Origin: Deltaproteobacteria bacterium
Lineage (GTDB): Bacteria > Desulfobacterota_B > Binatia > UBA9968
Direction: 5' to 3'
NCBI GenBank assembly: GCA_005879255.1
Contig: VBKY01000060.1
Location: forward strand, 1-9,600
DNA: 9,600 nucleotides
Shown: positions 1 to 6,328 of the stretch, one piece after another
Layout of the letters: each line of letters opens with the position of its first letter
Numbering within the stretch: position 1 is the first letter of the stretch
Program-made: the position numbers and the translations under genes
Notes under the pieces: generated by a model
Seen by the model: the letters and a program-made list of their open reading frames with translations, nothing else
The model's database searches: none
What the model was told of the DNA's origin: nothing

Positions 1-585
1 GTCGGTCATAATGACAAAATCTTTTCCTAATTCATCGCGCACCGCGCGCACGATCCGAATATCTTGTTCCAGATCGAAACCGACTTTGATCTTGACGCCG
101 TGAAAGCCCTGCTCGGCAAATCCGCGCGCCCGCTTTGCCACGTGCGACGGCTCTTCAGGATAGAGCGCAGTTGCATAAACCGGAACTTTGTCGCGGCACT
201 TGCCTCCCAGCAGCTGGTAAAGCGGCACGCCACGCACCTTGCCGAGAATATCCCACAGCGCGATATCAACTCCGCTCAGCGCGACAACGCCGATGCCGCG
301 CGTGCCGAATTCCTTATGACCGCCTCGGACGTAGGCTTTGTCCCAAATCGCGTCGATCTCCGTCGGGTCCATACCGATAAGCAGAGGCTTCAGGACGTTC
401 GCAACGATGAACTCGATAAGCTCACCATTGCCCGAGCAGGAGCCAAGGCCCGTGATCGCTTTATCAGTTTCGACCTGAACCAGGGTCGCAGATCGCGAAT
501 TTCGAATGCCGGAACGACTGAATACCTGTCCCTCACTGGGAATCTCGGCACGCAGGCGAATCGTCCTGACGTCCGTAATCTTCAT
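1..585 (-). CDS. Mandelate racemase/muconate lactonizing enzyme family protein (5' part, cut by window edge)
   Basis: Seen: an open minus-strand frame from ATG at 585 to the left edge gives 195 residues without a stop. Residues about 1-125 look like the enolase-superfamily capping domain, including the segment TRGIGVVALSGVDIALWD and then GVPLYQLLGG. The TIM barrel begins near residue 135 and shows the Lys-x-Lys motif in GVKIKVG (K165, K167), followed by MTD whose Asp (D195) sits where the first Mg ligand is expected. Known: members abstract a proton alpha to a carboxylate and act as sugar-acid dehydratases, racemases or cycloisomerases in the cytoplasm. The remaining metal ligands and the second acid/base lie outside the window, so the substrate cannot be called. 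The ATG is 6 bp past the cupin stop and has no good Shine-Dalgarno, which suggests translational coupling in a two-gene operon. Family call is firm; subgroup unknown. Confidence 0.9.
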   Translation of the reverse strand, partial: MKITDVRTIRLRAEIPSEGQVFSRSGIRNSRSATLVQVETDKAITGLGSCSGNGELIEFIVANVLKPLLIGMDPTEIDAIWDKAYVRGGHKEFGTRGIGVVALSGVDIALWDILGKVRGVPLYQLLGGKCRDKVPVYATALYPEEPSHVAKRARGFAEQGFHGVKIKVGFDLEQDIRIVRAVRDELGKDFVIMTD

Positions 586-591
586 CCGCGT

Positions 592-1026
592 TTACTTAAA
601 CTCCCAGTATTGCCCTTCTACTACTTGCCCGTCTACGACGACAAAATCGACCTCTTCATCGGTTCGTCGATTGCCCTCTGCATCGACCCGCACGGCCTTC
701 GGCTTGTTGCCTTTCTTCGCGCTGACGCGAAACAGCGCCAACGGCTTATCGCCTGTGCTCTGAAAGTAATAGTAATGATTCTCCGGCAACATGATCCCTT
801 CGCCTTTATTAAGTACCGTCGGCTGATGCTCTTTGTTGTAGAAAGTCGCCTGGCCATCCATCACCACGAAGGTATGATCTTCGCCGGGGTGGGTGTGCAG
901 CTTATTTTTCCGACCAGGGATGTAGTAGTTAAGCCCAATCGTCATATGCTCTGTCTGGGCTAGAGGAATATGACTTCGCCCTTCGGTGATATGCGGCGTC
1001 TTGAGTTTGAATGTCGATGCGTCCAT
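592..1026 (-). CDS. Small single-domain cupin protein
   Basis: A 144-residue protein with one cupin beta-barrel at about residues 28-103. Motif 1 reads HTHPGEDHTFVVMDG: H44 and H46 are metal-ligand positions, and the position usually held by Glu, seven residues before G58, is His (H51), with E49 and D50 just before it. Motif 2 is GEGIMLPENHYYYF, with H84 as the last ligand position. The tail (about 104-144) is charged and ends WEFK. There is no signal peptide, so it is probably cytoplasmic. Known: such small cupins bind Fe, Mn, Ni or Zn and act as dioxygenases, isomerases or sensors; sequence alone does not decide. The start is fixed by AGGAGG at 1036-1041 (minus strand), 9 nt before ATG. It is the first gene of a likely operon with the enolase-superfamily gene, so a role in the same catabolic step is plausible but inferred. 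Confidence 0.88.
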   Translation of the reverse strand: MDASTFKLKTPHITEGRSHIPLAQTEHMTIGLNYYIPGRKNKLHTHPGEDHTFVVMDGQATFYNKEHQPTVLNKGEGIMLPENHYYYFQSTGDKPLALFRVSAKKGNKPKAVRVDAEGNRRTDEEVDFVVVDGQVVEGQYWEFK

Positions 1027-1074
1027 TTTTCCAATCCTCCTTTGTCGACTTCGGTATATCGCAGCGGCCGAAAC

Positions 1075-1104
1075 TTGAAAAGGGGCCGATGGCTGGTCTA
1101 TTTT
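1075..1104 (+). promoter_or_regulatory. Candidate promoter for the luciferase-like oxidoreductase gene in the divergent spacer
   Basis: TTGAAA at 1075-1080 (5/6 to the sigma-70 -35 box) and TATTTT at 1099-1104 (4/6 to -10) are 18 bp apart, about 67 bp upstream of ATG 1172. The 1027-1171 spacer must also hold the promoter of the minus-strand cupin operon. The best I see there is a weak TATACC-like box reading leftward near 1053-1058. A loose inverted pair TTCGG (1050-1054) / CCGAA (1068-1072) overlaps it and could be an operator, but is short enough to be chance. Confidence 0.3.
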
Positions 1105-1171
1105 GCTCTGACCGGACGTCTTACGTTTTGAACGATTTGAACTGCCCTACAGCGCAAGCTAAGGAGAAAAA

Positions 1172-2080
1172 ATGGCCAACATCGGTCTCGCCTGGGTTAA
1201 TCCAGCCCCGTTAACGAAACCAGAAAATGTCGTCAACTTTGCCAAGAAATGCGAGGCGATGGGTTGCCATTCCATGTGGACCATCGACCGCATCGTTTAC
1301 GACAACCTCGAACCCTTGACGATCCTCGCCGCCGCCGCCGCAGTGACTCAAAGGATTCGACTCGGCACATCGGTGTTGCTAGGCAACACGCGCCATCCGG
1401 CGCATCTCGCCAAGATCATCGCCACTCTCGATTTCATTTCCAATGGCCGCATCACGCTTGGTCTCGGTTTCGGCAGCCGCGAAAACGATTACAAAGCGGT
1501 CGAGATTCCGTATGAACACCGAGGCAGCAGGGCCGTTGAGCAAGTGCAATTGATGAAGCGCCTCTGGACCGAAGAAAACGTCACGCACAAAGGCAAATTT
1601 TTCAATGTCGAGAATCTGACGGTCGGCCCTCGCCCGATTCAGAAACCGCATCCACCGATTTGGACCGGCGGTAGCGCCGACGCCGCTCTTAAACGTGCCG
1701 GCACTTGGGCCAACGGCTTTATCTGCGGCAGCTCCGCCATTCCGGACTTCCCCACCACGTGGGAAAAAGTCTCCGCATACGCCCGGGCAGCCGGAAGAAA
1801 TCCCAACGACATAGAGAAAGCCGGCCTCACGTTCATGGCGATCAATGATGATCAAGCCAAAGCGGTGAAAACTGTCGAGGACTACGTGATGCGCTACTAC
1901 GGCCGCCTGCGTTCCGACGTGGCTAGCACATCGTTGGTTGGCTCGCCAGCTGCTGTGACTGGTCGGATCGAAGCCTTCCTGTCCAGAGGACTGGACACAC
2001 TGATCATCGGCGTGGCTGATCCCGATTCGCGGCAGCTGGATGTGTTCGGCGAGAAGATACTACCACGGCTTAAATCGTAA
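1172..2080 (+). CDS. LLM-class (luciferase-like) flavin- or F420-dependent oxidoreductase
   Basis: A 302-residue protein, the usual size for this family, with a luciferase-like TIM barrel over nearly its whole length. Seen: an N-terminal strand MANIGLAW; TSVLLGNTRHPAHLAK (about 66-81); the cofactor-site segment ITLGLGFGSRENDYKA (about 94-109); EHRGSRAVEQVQLMKRLW (115-132); and GPRPIQKPHPPIWTGGS (152-168) with AALKRAGTWANGF (171-183), a characteristic block of F420/FMN members. Known: these cytosolic enzymes move hydride to or from F420 or reduced FMN, often as monooxygenases or reductases. Which cofactor is used cannot be told here, and no F420 biosynthesis gene is in view. The start is supported by AAGGAG at 1161-1166, 5 nt before ATG. 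It is divergent from the cupin operon and followed by 249 bp of spacer, so it is probably monocistronic. Confidence 0.92.
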   Translation: MANIGLAWVNPAPLTKPENVVNFAKKCEAMGCHSMWTIDRIVYDNLEPLTILAAAAAVTQRIRLGTSVLLGNTRHPAHLAKIIATLDFISNGRITLGLGFGSRENDYKAVEIPYEHRGSRAVEQVQLMKRLWTEENVTHKGKFFNVENLTVGPRPIQKPHPPIWTGGSADAALKRAGTWANGFICGSSAIPDFPTTWEKVSAYARAAGRNPNDIEKAGLTFMAINDDQAKAVKTVEDYVMRYYGRLRSDVASTSLVGSPAAVTGRIEAFLSRGLDTLIIGVADPDSRQLDVFGEKILPRLKS

Positions 2081-2093
2081 TAATCTTTTCGCG

Positions 2094-2107
2094 CCTCGGG
2101 TTCGAGG
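2094..2107 (+). other. Small hairpin just after the oxidoreductase gene
   Basis: CCTCG (2094-2098), loop GGTT, CGAGG (2103-2107) forms a perfect 5-bp stem 13 nt after the TAA. There is no T-run on its 3' side, so it is a poor candidate for a Rho-independent terminator. It may protect the mRNA 3' end, or be chance. The rest of the 2108-2313 spacer shows no gene or strong promoter that I can defend; TGTAAT at 2266-2271 is a possible -10 for the next gene without a convincing -35. Confidence 0.25.
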
Positions 2108-2329
2108 AAATGACTCAACTGTTTGCCGCTTTGAAATAGCGAAAGCCCGCGTACAGTCGGTGAGTCCGGATTGTGGCGCAATCTGCAATCCCTAAGTGAC
2201 GACGTCAAGATACAAGTCTGCCCTTTAAGCCCTTAAATTTCCCCTCGACTTCGAAAATTGGCTTTTGTAATGTGGGCCGTGACCGGTTTCGCTGCCTGCT
2301 CGGTATCTTATTTGAGGAGGGACTGAACA

Positions 2330-3310
2330 ATGAGAAAAATCATCCTGTCGATGATCGCGTCGCTGCTGATCGGCGTGTTGTTGCTTCCCGGCAAATCGGC
2401 CTTCGCCCTCGATAAAATCAACGTCACCCTGCCATCCAAGTCGTTTCAGTTCATCATCTTTCCGCTCGCCAAGGAGCGGGGTTATATGAAAGAGGAAGGG
2501 ATCGATCTCAATATCGTCGTCATGGCATCCACCCCCGGCCTTCAAGCCGTGCTGGCCGGAGAAATGGATTTCACCGGTTCCGGGAGCAGCGCCCTGGTCG
2601 CCGTCACTCAAGGCAACGCTCCTCTCAAAACCGTGCTGGCCGTCAACGATCAGGTGCTGCAGTGGCTGATGGTCCGGCCCCAGTACAGCACTTTCAAAGA
2701 ACTGAAGAATAAAAAGATCGCCGTGACCGGCATCGCCGCGGTGGCGACGTTCATGTTGAAAAAAGTTGCCCCAAAGTACGGCCTCGACGCCAACAAGGAT
2801 TTGACCTTTCTCGCGCTGCCGCCGGGCCAGCGCCTTGCGGCACTACAGACGGGGGTCGTCGATGCGGGCCTATTGAGCTCGGAGGAACGCTTTGCCGCCC
2901 TCGATCAAGGCATGAAAGAGATCTTGTATCTGGGCAAAGAAGTGAAAAATTCCTGGGGCACGGTGGCCACCAACGACCAATTCATCAAAACGAAACCCAA
3001 GCTGATGCACGGATTCATGCGCGCCCTGCTCAAAGCCCTGCGCCTGGTCAAGCAGAACCGCGGCGCCGCGATGGATACGATGATGAAATTCTCCGAGTTA
3101 GACAGGGAATTGGCCGCGCGCACCTACGACGGCATGATCGGAACTTTTACCACCAACGGCGTGGTCGACGAGGAAACGCAGAAAAACGATCTCGACATCG
3201 TTCGCGAGGTCCTCAACGTCACAAAGGAAGTTCCCATCGAGCGCGCCTACGATTTCAGCTTTGCAAAGAAAGCGGACAGCGACCTGACGAAAGCGGGGTG
3301 GAAACCTTAG
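2330..3310 (+). CDS. NMT1/THI5-like ABC transporter substrate-binding protein
   Basis: A 326-residue secreted protein. A Sec signal peptide is clear: positive start MRK, hydrophobic core about 4-20, and cleavage site after SAFA (A26), with no lipobox Cys. The mature protein opens with the periplasmic-binding fold typical of NMT1-type proteins: FPLAKERGYMKEEGIDLNIV (about 44-63), GEMDFTGSGSSALVAVTQG (about 77-95), KNKKIAVTG for the second lobe (about 126-134), and QTGVVDAGLLSSEE (about 173-186). Known: relatives bind small ligands such as pyrimidine precursors, sulfonates, nitrate or aromatic acids and deliver them to an inner-membrane ABC permease. The ligand here cannot be deduced. No permease or ATPase gene lies beside it, so it is an orphan within this window. 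The start is set by GAGGAGG at 2314-2320, 9 nt before ATG. It stops with TAG, after which a spacer of 235 bp separates it from selO. Confidence 0.92.
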   Translation: MRKIILSMIASLLIGVLLLPGKSAFALDKINVTLPSKSFQFIIFPLAKERGYMKEEGIDLNIVVMASTPGLQAVLAGEMDFTGSGSSALVAVTQGNAPLKTVLAVNDQVLQWLMVRPQYSTFKELKNKKIAVTGIAAVATFMLKKVAPKYGLDANKDLTFLALPPGQRLAALQTGVVDAGLLSSEERFAALDQGMKEILYLGKEVKNSWGTVATNDQFIKTKPKLMHGFMRALLKALRLVKQNRGAAMDTMMKFSELDRELAARTYDGMIGTFTTNGVVDEETQKNDLDIVREVLNVTKEVPIERAYDFSFAKKADSDLTKAGWKP

Positions 3311-3545
3311 AAATTTTCCCGGGTGCAGCCTTGCGAGCCTCATTAGATGATTCGAAACAATTGATAGCTAAAGCTACCGTAGGCCATTCTGTCACGAGAA
3401 CAGCTTCTCTAAATACAAAAAACTTTAACCCGCAAAGCTTATTGAAACCGAGCACACTCTTCTGGACAGGTATAGATATTCCTATCGATATCGAGAAGAA
3501 TAATAGCCAAGGATTCACTAATCCCCTGACCAAGGAAGTCACACG
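3311..3545 (+). other. AT-richer spacer upstream of selO
   Basis: This spacer is visibly richer in A and T than the flanking genes. It contains TGGACA (3463-3468), which could be a -35 box, followed by weak -10-like sequence near 3484-3491. AAGGA at 3532-3536 is the Shine-Dalgarno of selO, 9 nt before ATG 3546. A frame of 83 codons from GTG 3298 crosses the spacer and ends in a TGA that overlaps the selO ATG (ATGA, 3546-3549). I recognise no domain in it and it has no convincing Shine-Dalgarno, so I treat the spacer as selO leader and promoter DNA. Confidence 0.4.
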
Positions 3546-5036
3546 ATGACGCACCACCCTAACAACTCTGCCGCCGCGCGATTTGCCTTCGACAATACCT
3601 ATGCGCGCGAACTCGAGGGCTTCTACGTGCCCTGGAAGGCGGCGCAAGTGGCGCGGCCTAGGTTGGTTAAGCTCAACCGTGAGTTGGCTGAAGAGTTGGG
3701 GCTGGATGCCGGTGCTCTCGATTCCGAGGAAGGCGCGAGGATCTTTGCGGGCAAGGAGACACCCGAGGGAGCAGTGCCACTGGCCCAAGCGTACGCCGGC
3801 CACCAGTTCGGCGGCTTCGCGCCCCAACTTGGCGACGGGCGGGCGCTGCTCCTGGGCGAGGTGATCGACCGCAACGGACGTCGTCGTGACATTCAGCTCA
3901 AAGGCTCGGGTCCCACTCCCTTTTCGCGCGCTGGCGACGGCCGGGCAGCACTCGGCCCCGTGTTGCGTGAATACCTGATCGGCGAAGCGATGCACGCGCT
4001 CGGTATCCCGACGACCCGGGCGCTTGCCGCAGTCATCACAGGCGAGCCCGTCTTTCGCGAAGAGGGTGCGCTGCCGGGCGCGGTTTTGACGCGCGTTGCC
4101 GCCAGCCACGTCCGTGTCGGCACCTTCCAATTGTTCGCCGCCCGCGGTGAGCAGGCCAAGGTGCGTCGCCTGGCCGATTACGTAATCGATCGCCACTACC
4201 GGGAGCTGAAGGGCCACGCGAACCCCTACCTGGGATTGCTTGAGCGCGTGTGCGACAGACAAGCGGCGCTCATTGCCAGCTGGATGCATGTGGGCTTCAT
4301 CCATGGCGTGATGAACACCGACAATATGGCGATCTCGGGTGAGACGATCGACTACGGCCCATGCGCCTTCATGGATCATTATGATCCAGCCACGGTGTTC
4401 AGCTCCATCGACACTCACGGCCGCTATGCCTACGCCAATCAGCCAAGGATCGCGCAGTGGAACCTTGCACGATTTGCGGAGACACTCCTATCCCTGATCG
4501 ATGCTGATGGAAAACGCGCCATCACACGCGCCACTGAGCTGGTCCATGCCTTTCCAGAACAATACGAACGCCACTGGTTAAAAGGCATGCGCGCGAAGCT
4601 CGGACTGTTCACTGAAGACGAGGCCGATCTCAACCTCGCCACCGGGTTTCTCACGACGATCGACGGCAAGAAAGTTGACTACACGTTGGCTTTCCGTTAC
4701 CTCGCCGATGCGGCCTTAAGCCGGGAGGAACAGATTCGCGCGCTGTTTGCGGATCCGTCGGCCTATGATCTCTGGAGTGGACACTGGCGGGCGCGGCTTT
4801 CGCGCGAGGCGGTGGCACCTTTGGTGCGTGCGCAGGCGATGCGGCGTGCTAATCCCGCGTTCATTCCGCGGAATCATCGAGTTGAGGAAGCCTTGAGTGC
4901 TGCAGTGGAACGCGGCGATTACGCGCCTTTTGCGACGCTGCTGAATATCCTATCGCGCCCTTTCGACGATCAGCCGGAGTTTGCCGCCTTTGCCGAACCT
5001 CTGCCGGAAGGGCAAAGTCATTACCGAACCTTCTGA
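3546..5036 (+). CDS. selO: SelO (YdiU/UPF0061) protein adenylyltransferase; possible C-terminal selenocysteine after residue 496
   Basis: A 496-residue pseudokinase-fold AMPylase, full length for bacterial SelO. Known: SelO transfers AMP from ATP to Ser/Thr/Tyr of target proteins, binding ATP flipped relative to kinases, and protects cells from oxidative stress. Seen: YAGHQFGGFAPQLGDGRA (83-100) with R99; the ATP lysine in LKGSGPTPFSR (K119); its partner E142 in REYLIGEAM; HGVMNTDN with catalytic D259 and N260; and the metal Asp in TIDYG (D269). The 23-residue K-E spacing and 10-residue D-D spacing match what I recall of characterised SelO. The start has AAGGA 9 nt upstream. Odd feature: the stop is TGA at 5034-5036 directly after YRTF, and the next codons are GGT ACC TGA. 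Relatives end YRTFCGT, so this TGA replaces the conserved Cys codon. If decoded as selenocysteine, the protein is 499 residues and the CDS ends at 5045. C273 could be its redox partner. Function is firm; selenocysteine is inferred. Confidence 0.95.
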   Translation: MTHHPNNSAAARFAFDNTYARELEGFYVPWKAAQVARPRLVKLNRELAEELGLDAGALDSEEGARIFAGKETPEGAVPLAQAYAGHQFGGFAPQLGDGRALLLGEVIDRNGRRRDIQLKGSGPTPFSRAGDGRAALGPVLREYLIGEAMHALGIPTTRALAAVITGEPVFREEGALPGAVLTRVAASHVRVGTFQLFAARGEQAKVRRLADYVIDRHYRELKGHANPYLGLLERVCDRQAALIASWMHVGFIHGVMNTDNMAISGETIDYGPCAFMDHYDPATVFSSIDTHGRYAYANQPRIAQWNLARFAETLLSLIDADGKRAITRATELVHAFPEQYERHWLKGMRAKLGLFTEDEADLNLATGFLTTIDGKKVDYTLAFRYLADAALSREEQIRALFADPSAYDLWSGHWRARLSREAVAPLVRAQAMRRANPAFIPRNHRVEEALSAAVERGDYAPFATLLNILSRPFDDQPEFAAFAEPLPEGQSHYRTF

Positions 5037-5065
5037 GGTACCTGAGTCACGCGTCCGGGCGACGC
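5034..5065 (+). promoter_or_regulatory. Candidate in-frame Sec codon and bacterial SECIS-like hairpin
   Basis: The selO TGA (5034-5036) is followed by GGT ACC TGA, then a hairpin GCGTC (5051-5055), loop CGGGC (5056-5060), GACGC (5061-5065). The five base pairs are perfect. Known: bacterial SECIS elements are stem-loops just 3' of the UGA, with an apical loop roughly 16-37 nt away and a G in the first two loop bases. Here the loop starts 19 nt after the TGA and its second base is G. Because the second stop is only three codons on, the hairpin would lie mostly in the 3' untranslated region. A 5-bp stem could arise by chance, and no T-run follows that would make it a terminator. Confidence 0.45.
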
Positions 5066-5109
5066 AATTTTCACCAGCTTCGCCAGCAAGAACCAGGGAT
5101 CGGAGATTG

Positions 5110-5339
5110 CACCGCAGCGGCGCTGAGGGCGCGGAGTAAAAGTTTTTGAGAAAGCCTCAACGAAATCTCGGAGTGTCTCGCGCAAAGACGCAAAGGCCGC
5201 AAAGGCTCGGAGATTACGAGTGCAAATCATTCGTAAAAAGTTTTCATCTTTCCCATCCAAACTTGGCGACTTTGCGCCTTGGCGGGAGGAATTTCCGACT
5301 CCGAGTACTTTCAGCTCTGCCGCGCTGTGCCTCTGTGGT
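5110..5339. repeat. Imperfect inverted-repeat intergenic element
   Basis: About 230 bp between selO and the RNase H gene is organised as nested imperfect inverted repeats. The outer arms are CACCGCAGCGGCGCTGAGG (from 5110) and the complement of GCGCTGTGCCTCTGTGGT (ending 5339). The inner arms are CGCAAAGACGCAAAGGCCGC (5181-5200) and its partner CTTGGCGACTTTGCGCCTTG (5262-5281). The units CGCAAAG-ACGCAAAGG-CCGCAAAGG also repeat in tandem. The wording CTCTGTGCCTCTGTGGT resembles non-coding repeats I have seen scattered in environmental genomes (memory, not a search). No protein is encoded on either strand. The rest of the 5037-5400 gap holds the SECIS candidate and a 10-bp direct repeat AAAATTTCTT (5341-5350 and 5368-5377). 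Confidence 0.6.
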
Positions 5340-5400
5340 AAAAATTTCTTCACATGAAACTCGTAAGAAAATTTCTTGACACAGGAGACATCGACTCAGC

Positions 5401-6159
5401 ATGGCGCGAAAATTCTACGTGGTATGGTCAGGACGGCAGACCGGTGTATTCACGGATTGGGCGACCACTCAGCGGGCCGTGGACAAGTATGCCGGGGCGC
5501 GCTTCAAGTCCTTCCCGACCCGTGCGGAAGCAGAGCAAGCATTTGGTCGGGGCGGCTACTCGATCATTCCACCCACAACCCCCAGCAGGCAAAAAGCCGG
5601 CACAGCGAACAGCGAACGCAGTGCCACCCATCCCTCTCAACAGTTCGATATCAGCATTTATTGCGATGGTGCCTGTGAACCCAACCCCGGCAATGCCGGC
5701 TCCGGCATCGTGGTGTATCGAGCCGGCAAACTCGCGCAATTATGGTTTGGCCTGTACCACCCCATGGGGACCAACAACACTGCCGAACTGAACGCGCTCT
5801 ATCACGCATTGCGCATGGCCGAAGCAGAAATCAAGACCGGCAACACAGTCGAGGTGTGCAGCGACTCGGCGTACTCCATCAACTGCACTCGCAGTTGGGC
5901 ACCAAACTGGGAAAAGAAAGGCTGGAAAAAACCCGGCGGCGAGATCAAGAACCTGGAAATTATCCAGGACTGTTACGCGATCTACCGACGCATTAAAAAA
6001 GAACTGACCCTCACCCATGTCGCCGCCCACGTCGGCACCGAAGGCAACGAGCTTGCCGACCGCATGGCTATGCTCGGCGTGCAGAGCAAAGAAAAAAAAC
6101 TGCGTCTGTATCAGGAAGAAATGGATATTCCGACGCTGCTCAAGATGCGGGCGGGGTGA
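5401..6159 (+). CDS. rnhA: RNase HI with N-terminal viroplasmin-type RNA/DNA hybrid-binding domain
   Basis: A 252-residue two-domain protein, longer than the roughly 155-residue E. coli enzyme. Residues 3-48 are the hybrid-binding (caulimovirus viroplasmin) module: KFYVVWSGRQTGVFTDW, then RFKSFPTRAEAEQAF. A Ser/Thr/Gly/Pro-rich linker (about 55-80) leads to the RNase H fold (about 82-226). Seen catalytic residues: D89 in CDGACEPNPG, E129 in TNNTAELNAL, D155 in CSDSAYS, D220 in GNELADRMA, plus the conserved His in AAHVGTEGNE (H210). Known: it cuts the RNA strand of RNA/DNA hybrids in the cytoplasm (primer removal, R-loop clearing); the N-domain raises affinity and processivity. The ATG is preceded by AGGAG at 5383-5387 with a rather long 13-nt gap. 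A decayed copy of its C-terminus lies at 7568-7673. All active-site residues are present, so it should be active. Confidence 0.95.
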   Translation: MARKFYVVWSGRQTGVFTDWATTQRAVDKYAGARFKSFPTRAEAEQAFGRGGYSIIPPTTPSRQKAGTANSERSATHPSQQFDISIYCDGACEPNPGNAGSGIVVYRAGKLAQLWFGLYHPMGTNNTAELNALYHALRMAEAEIKTGNTVEVCSDSAYSINCTRSWAPNWEKKGWKKPGGEIKNLEIIQDCYAIYRRIKKELTLTHVAAHVGTEGNELADRMAMLGVQSKEKKLRLYQEEMDIPTLLKMRAG

Positions 6160-6176
6160 TCACCTCAAGAGCCACC

Positions 6177-6295
6177 GATTGAACGACTTTAACAGTTTGA
6201 ATGATTGGAAGCCCTGGACTCATAAACGGCTTGAACGGAGCGAAGCGGTTGAACCCTTCGACATACTCAGGGCAGGCTATTTGAACGATTTGAAC
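6177..6295. repeat. Degenerate 9-bp-period repeat block (TTTGAACGA-like units)
   Basis: After the RNase H gene come four 9-bp units in a row: GATTGAACG, ACTTTAACA, GTTTGAATG, ATTGGAAGC (6177-6212). Further on are CTTGAACGGAGCGAAGCGG (from 6230), GTTGAAC (6249-6255), and two perfect units TTTGAACGATTTGAAC (6280-6295). The identical 16-mer occurs at 1127-1142 upstream of the oxidoreductase gene. Between them is CCCTTCGACATACTCAGGGC (6254-6273), whose ends CCCT and AGGG can pair; it resembles short interspersed hairpin repeats common in environmental genomes (from memory). No open frame is supported here. The units look like intergenic repeats, not operators of one gene. Confidence 0.6.
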
Positions 6296-6328
6296 ATTCG
6301 ATATCGTCCACGACCCTTCCCTTGCGCC

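Noticed and set aside
64..963. Long plus-strand frame (299 codons) opposite the enolase-superfamily and cupin genes
   Set aside because: It is antisense to two genes with clear conserved motifs, has no recognisable domain and no Shine-Dalgarno.
1379..1855. Minus-strand frame of 158 codons inside the oxidoreductase gene
   Set aside because: Antisense shadow of a well-conserved luciferase-like protein; no motifs.
3298..3549. 83-codon frame from GTG 3298 ending in an ATGA overlap with selO
   Set aside because: The 4-bp overlap is suggestive of coupling, but the frame starts inside the binding-protein gene, lacks a convincing Shine-Dalgarno, has AT-rich spacer-like composition and matches no family I know.
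3255..4418. Long minus-strand frame (387 codons) opposite selO
   Set aside because: A shadow of the GC-rich selO reading frame; it covers SelO catalytic motifs on the other strand and resembles no known protein.
5051..5065. Reading the hairpin after selO as a Rho-independent terminator
   Set aside because: The stem is only 5 bp and is followed by AATTTTCACC, not a run of T; its position relative to the TGA fits a SECIS better.
5110..5339. CRISPR array
   Set aside because: The repeated CGCAAAG units are short, contiguous and inverted, with no regular spacers.
5146..5379. Plus-strand 77-codon frame and its minus-strand counterpart in the selO-rnhA gap
   Set aside because: They translate the inverted-repeat element; the basic, low-complexity peptides follow from the CGCAAAG repeats.
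5376..5381. TTGACA as a -35 box for rnhA
   Set aside because: A -10 box at proper spacing would fall on the start codon, and no matching sequence is there.
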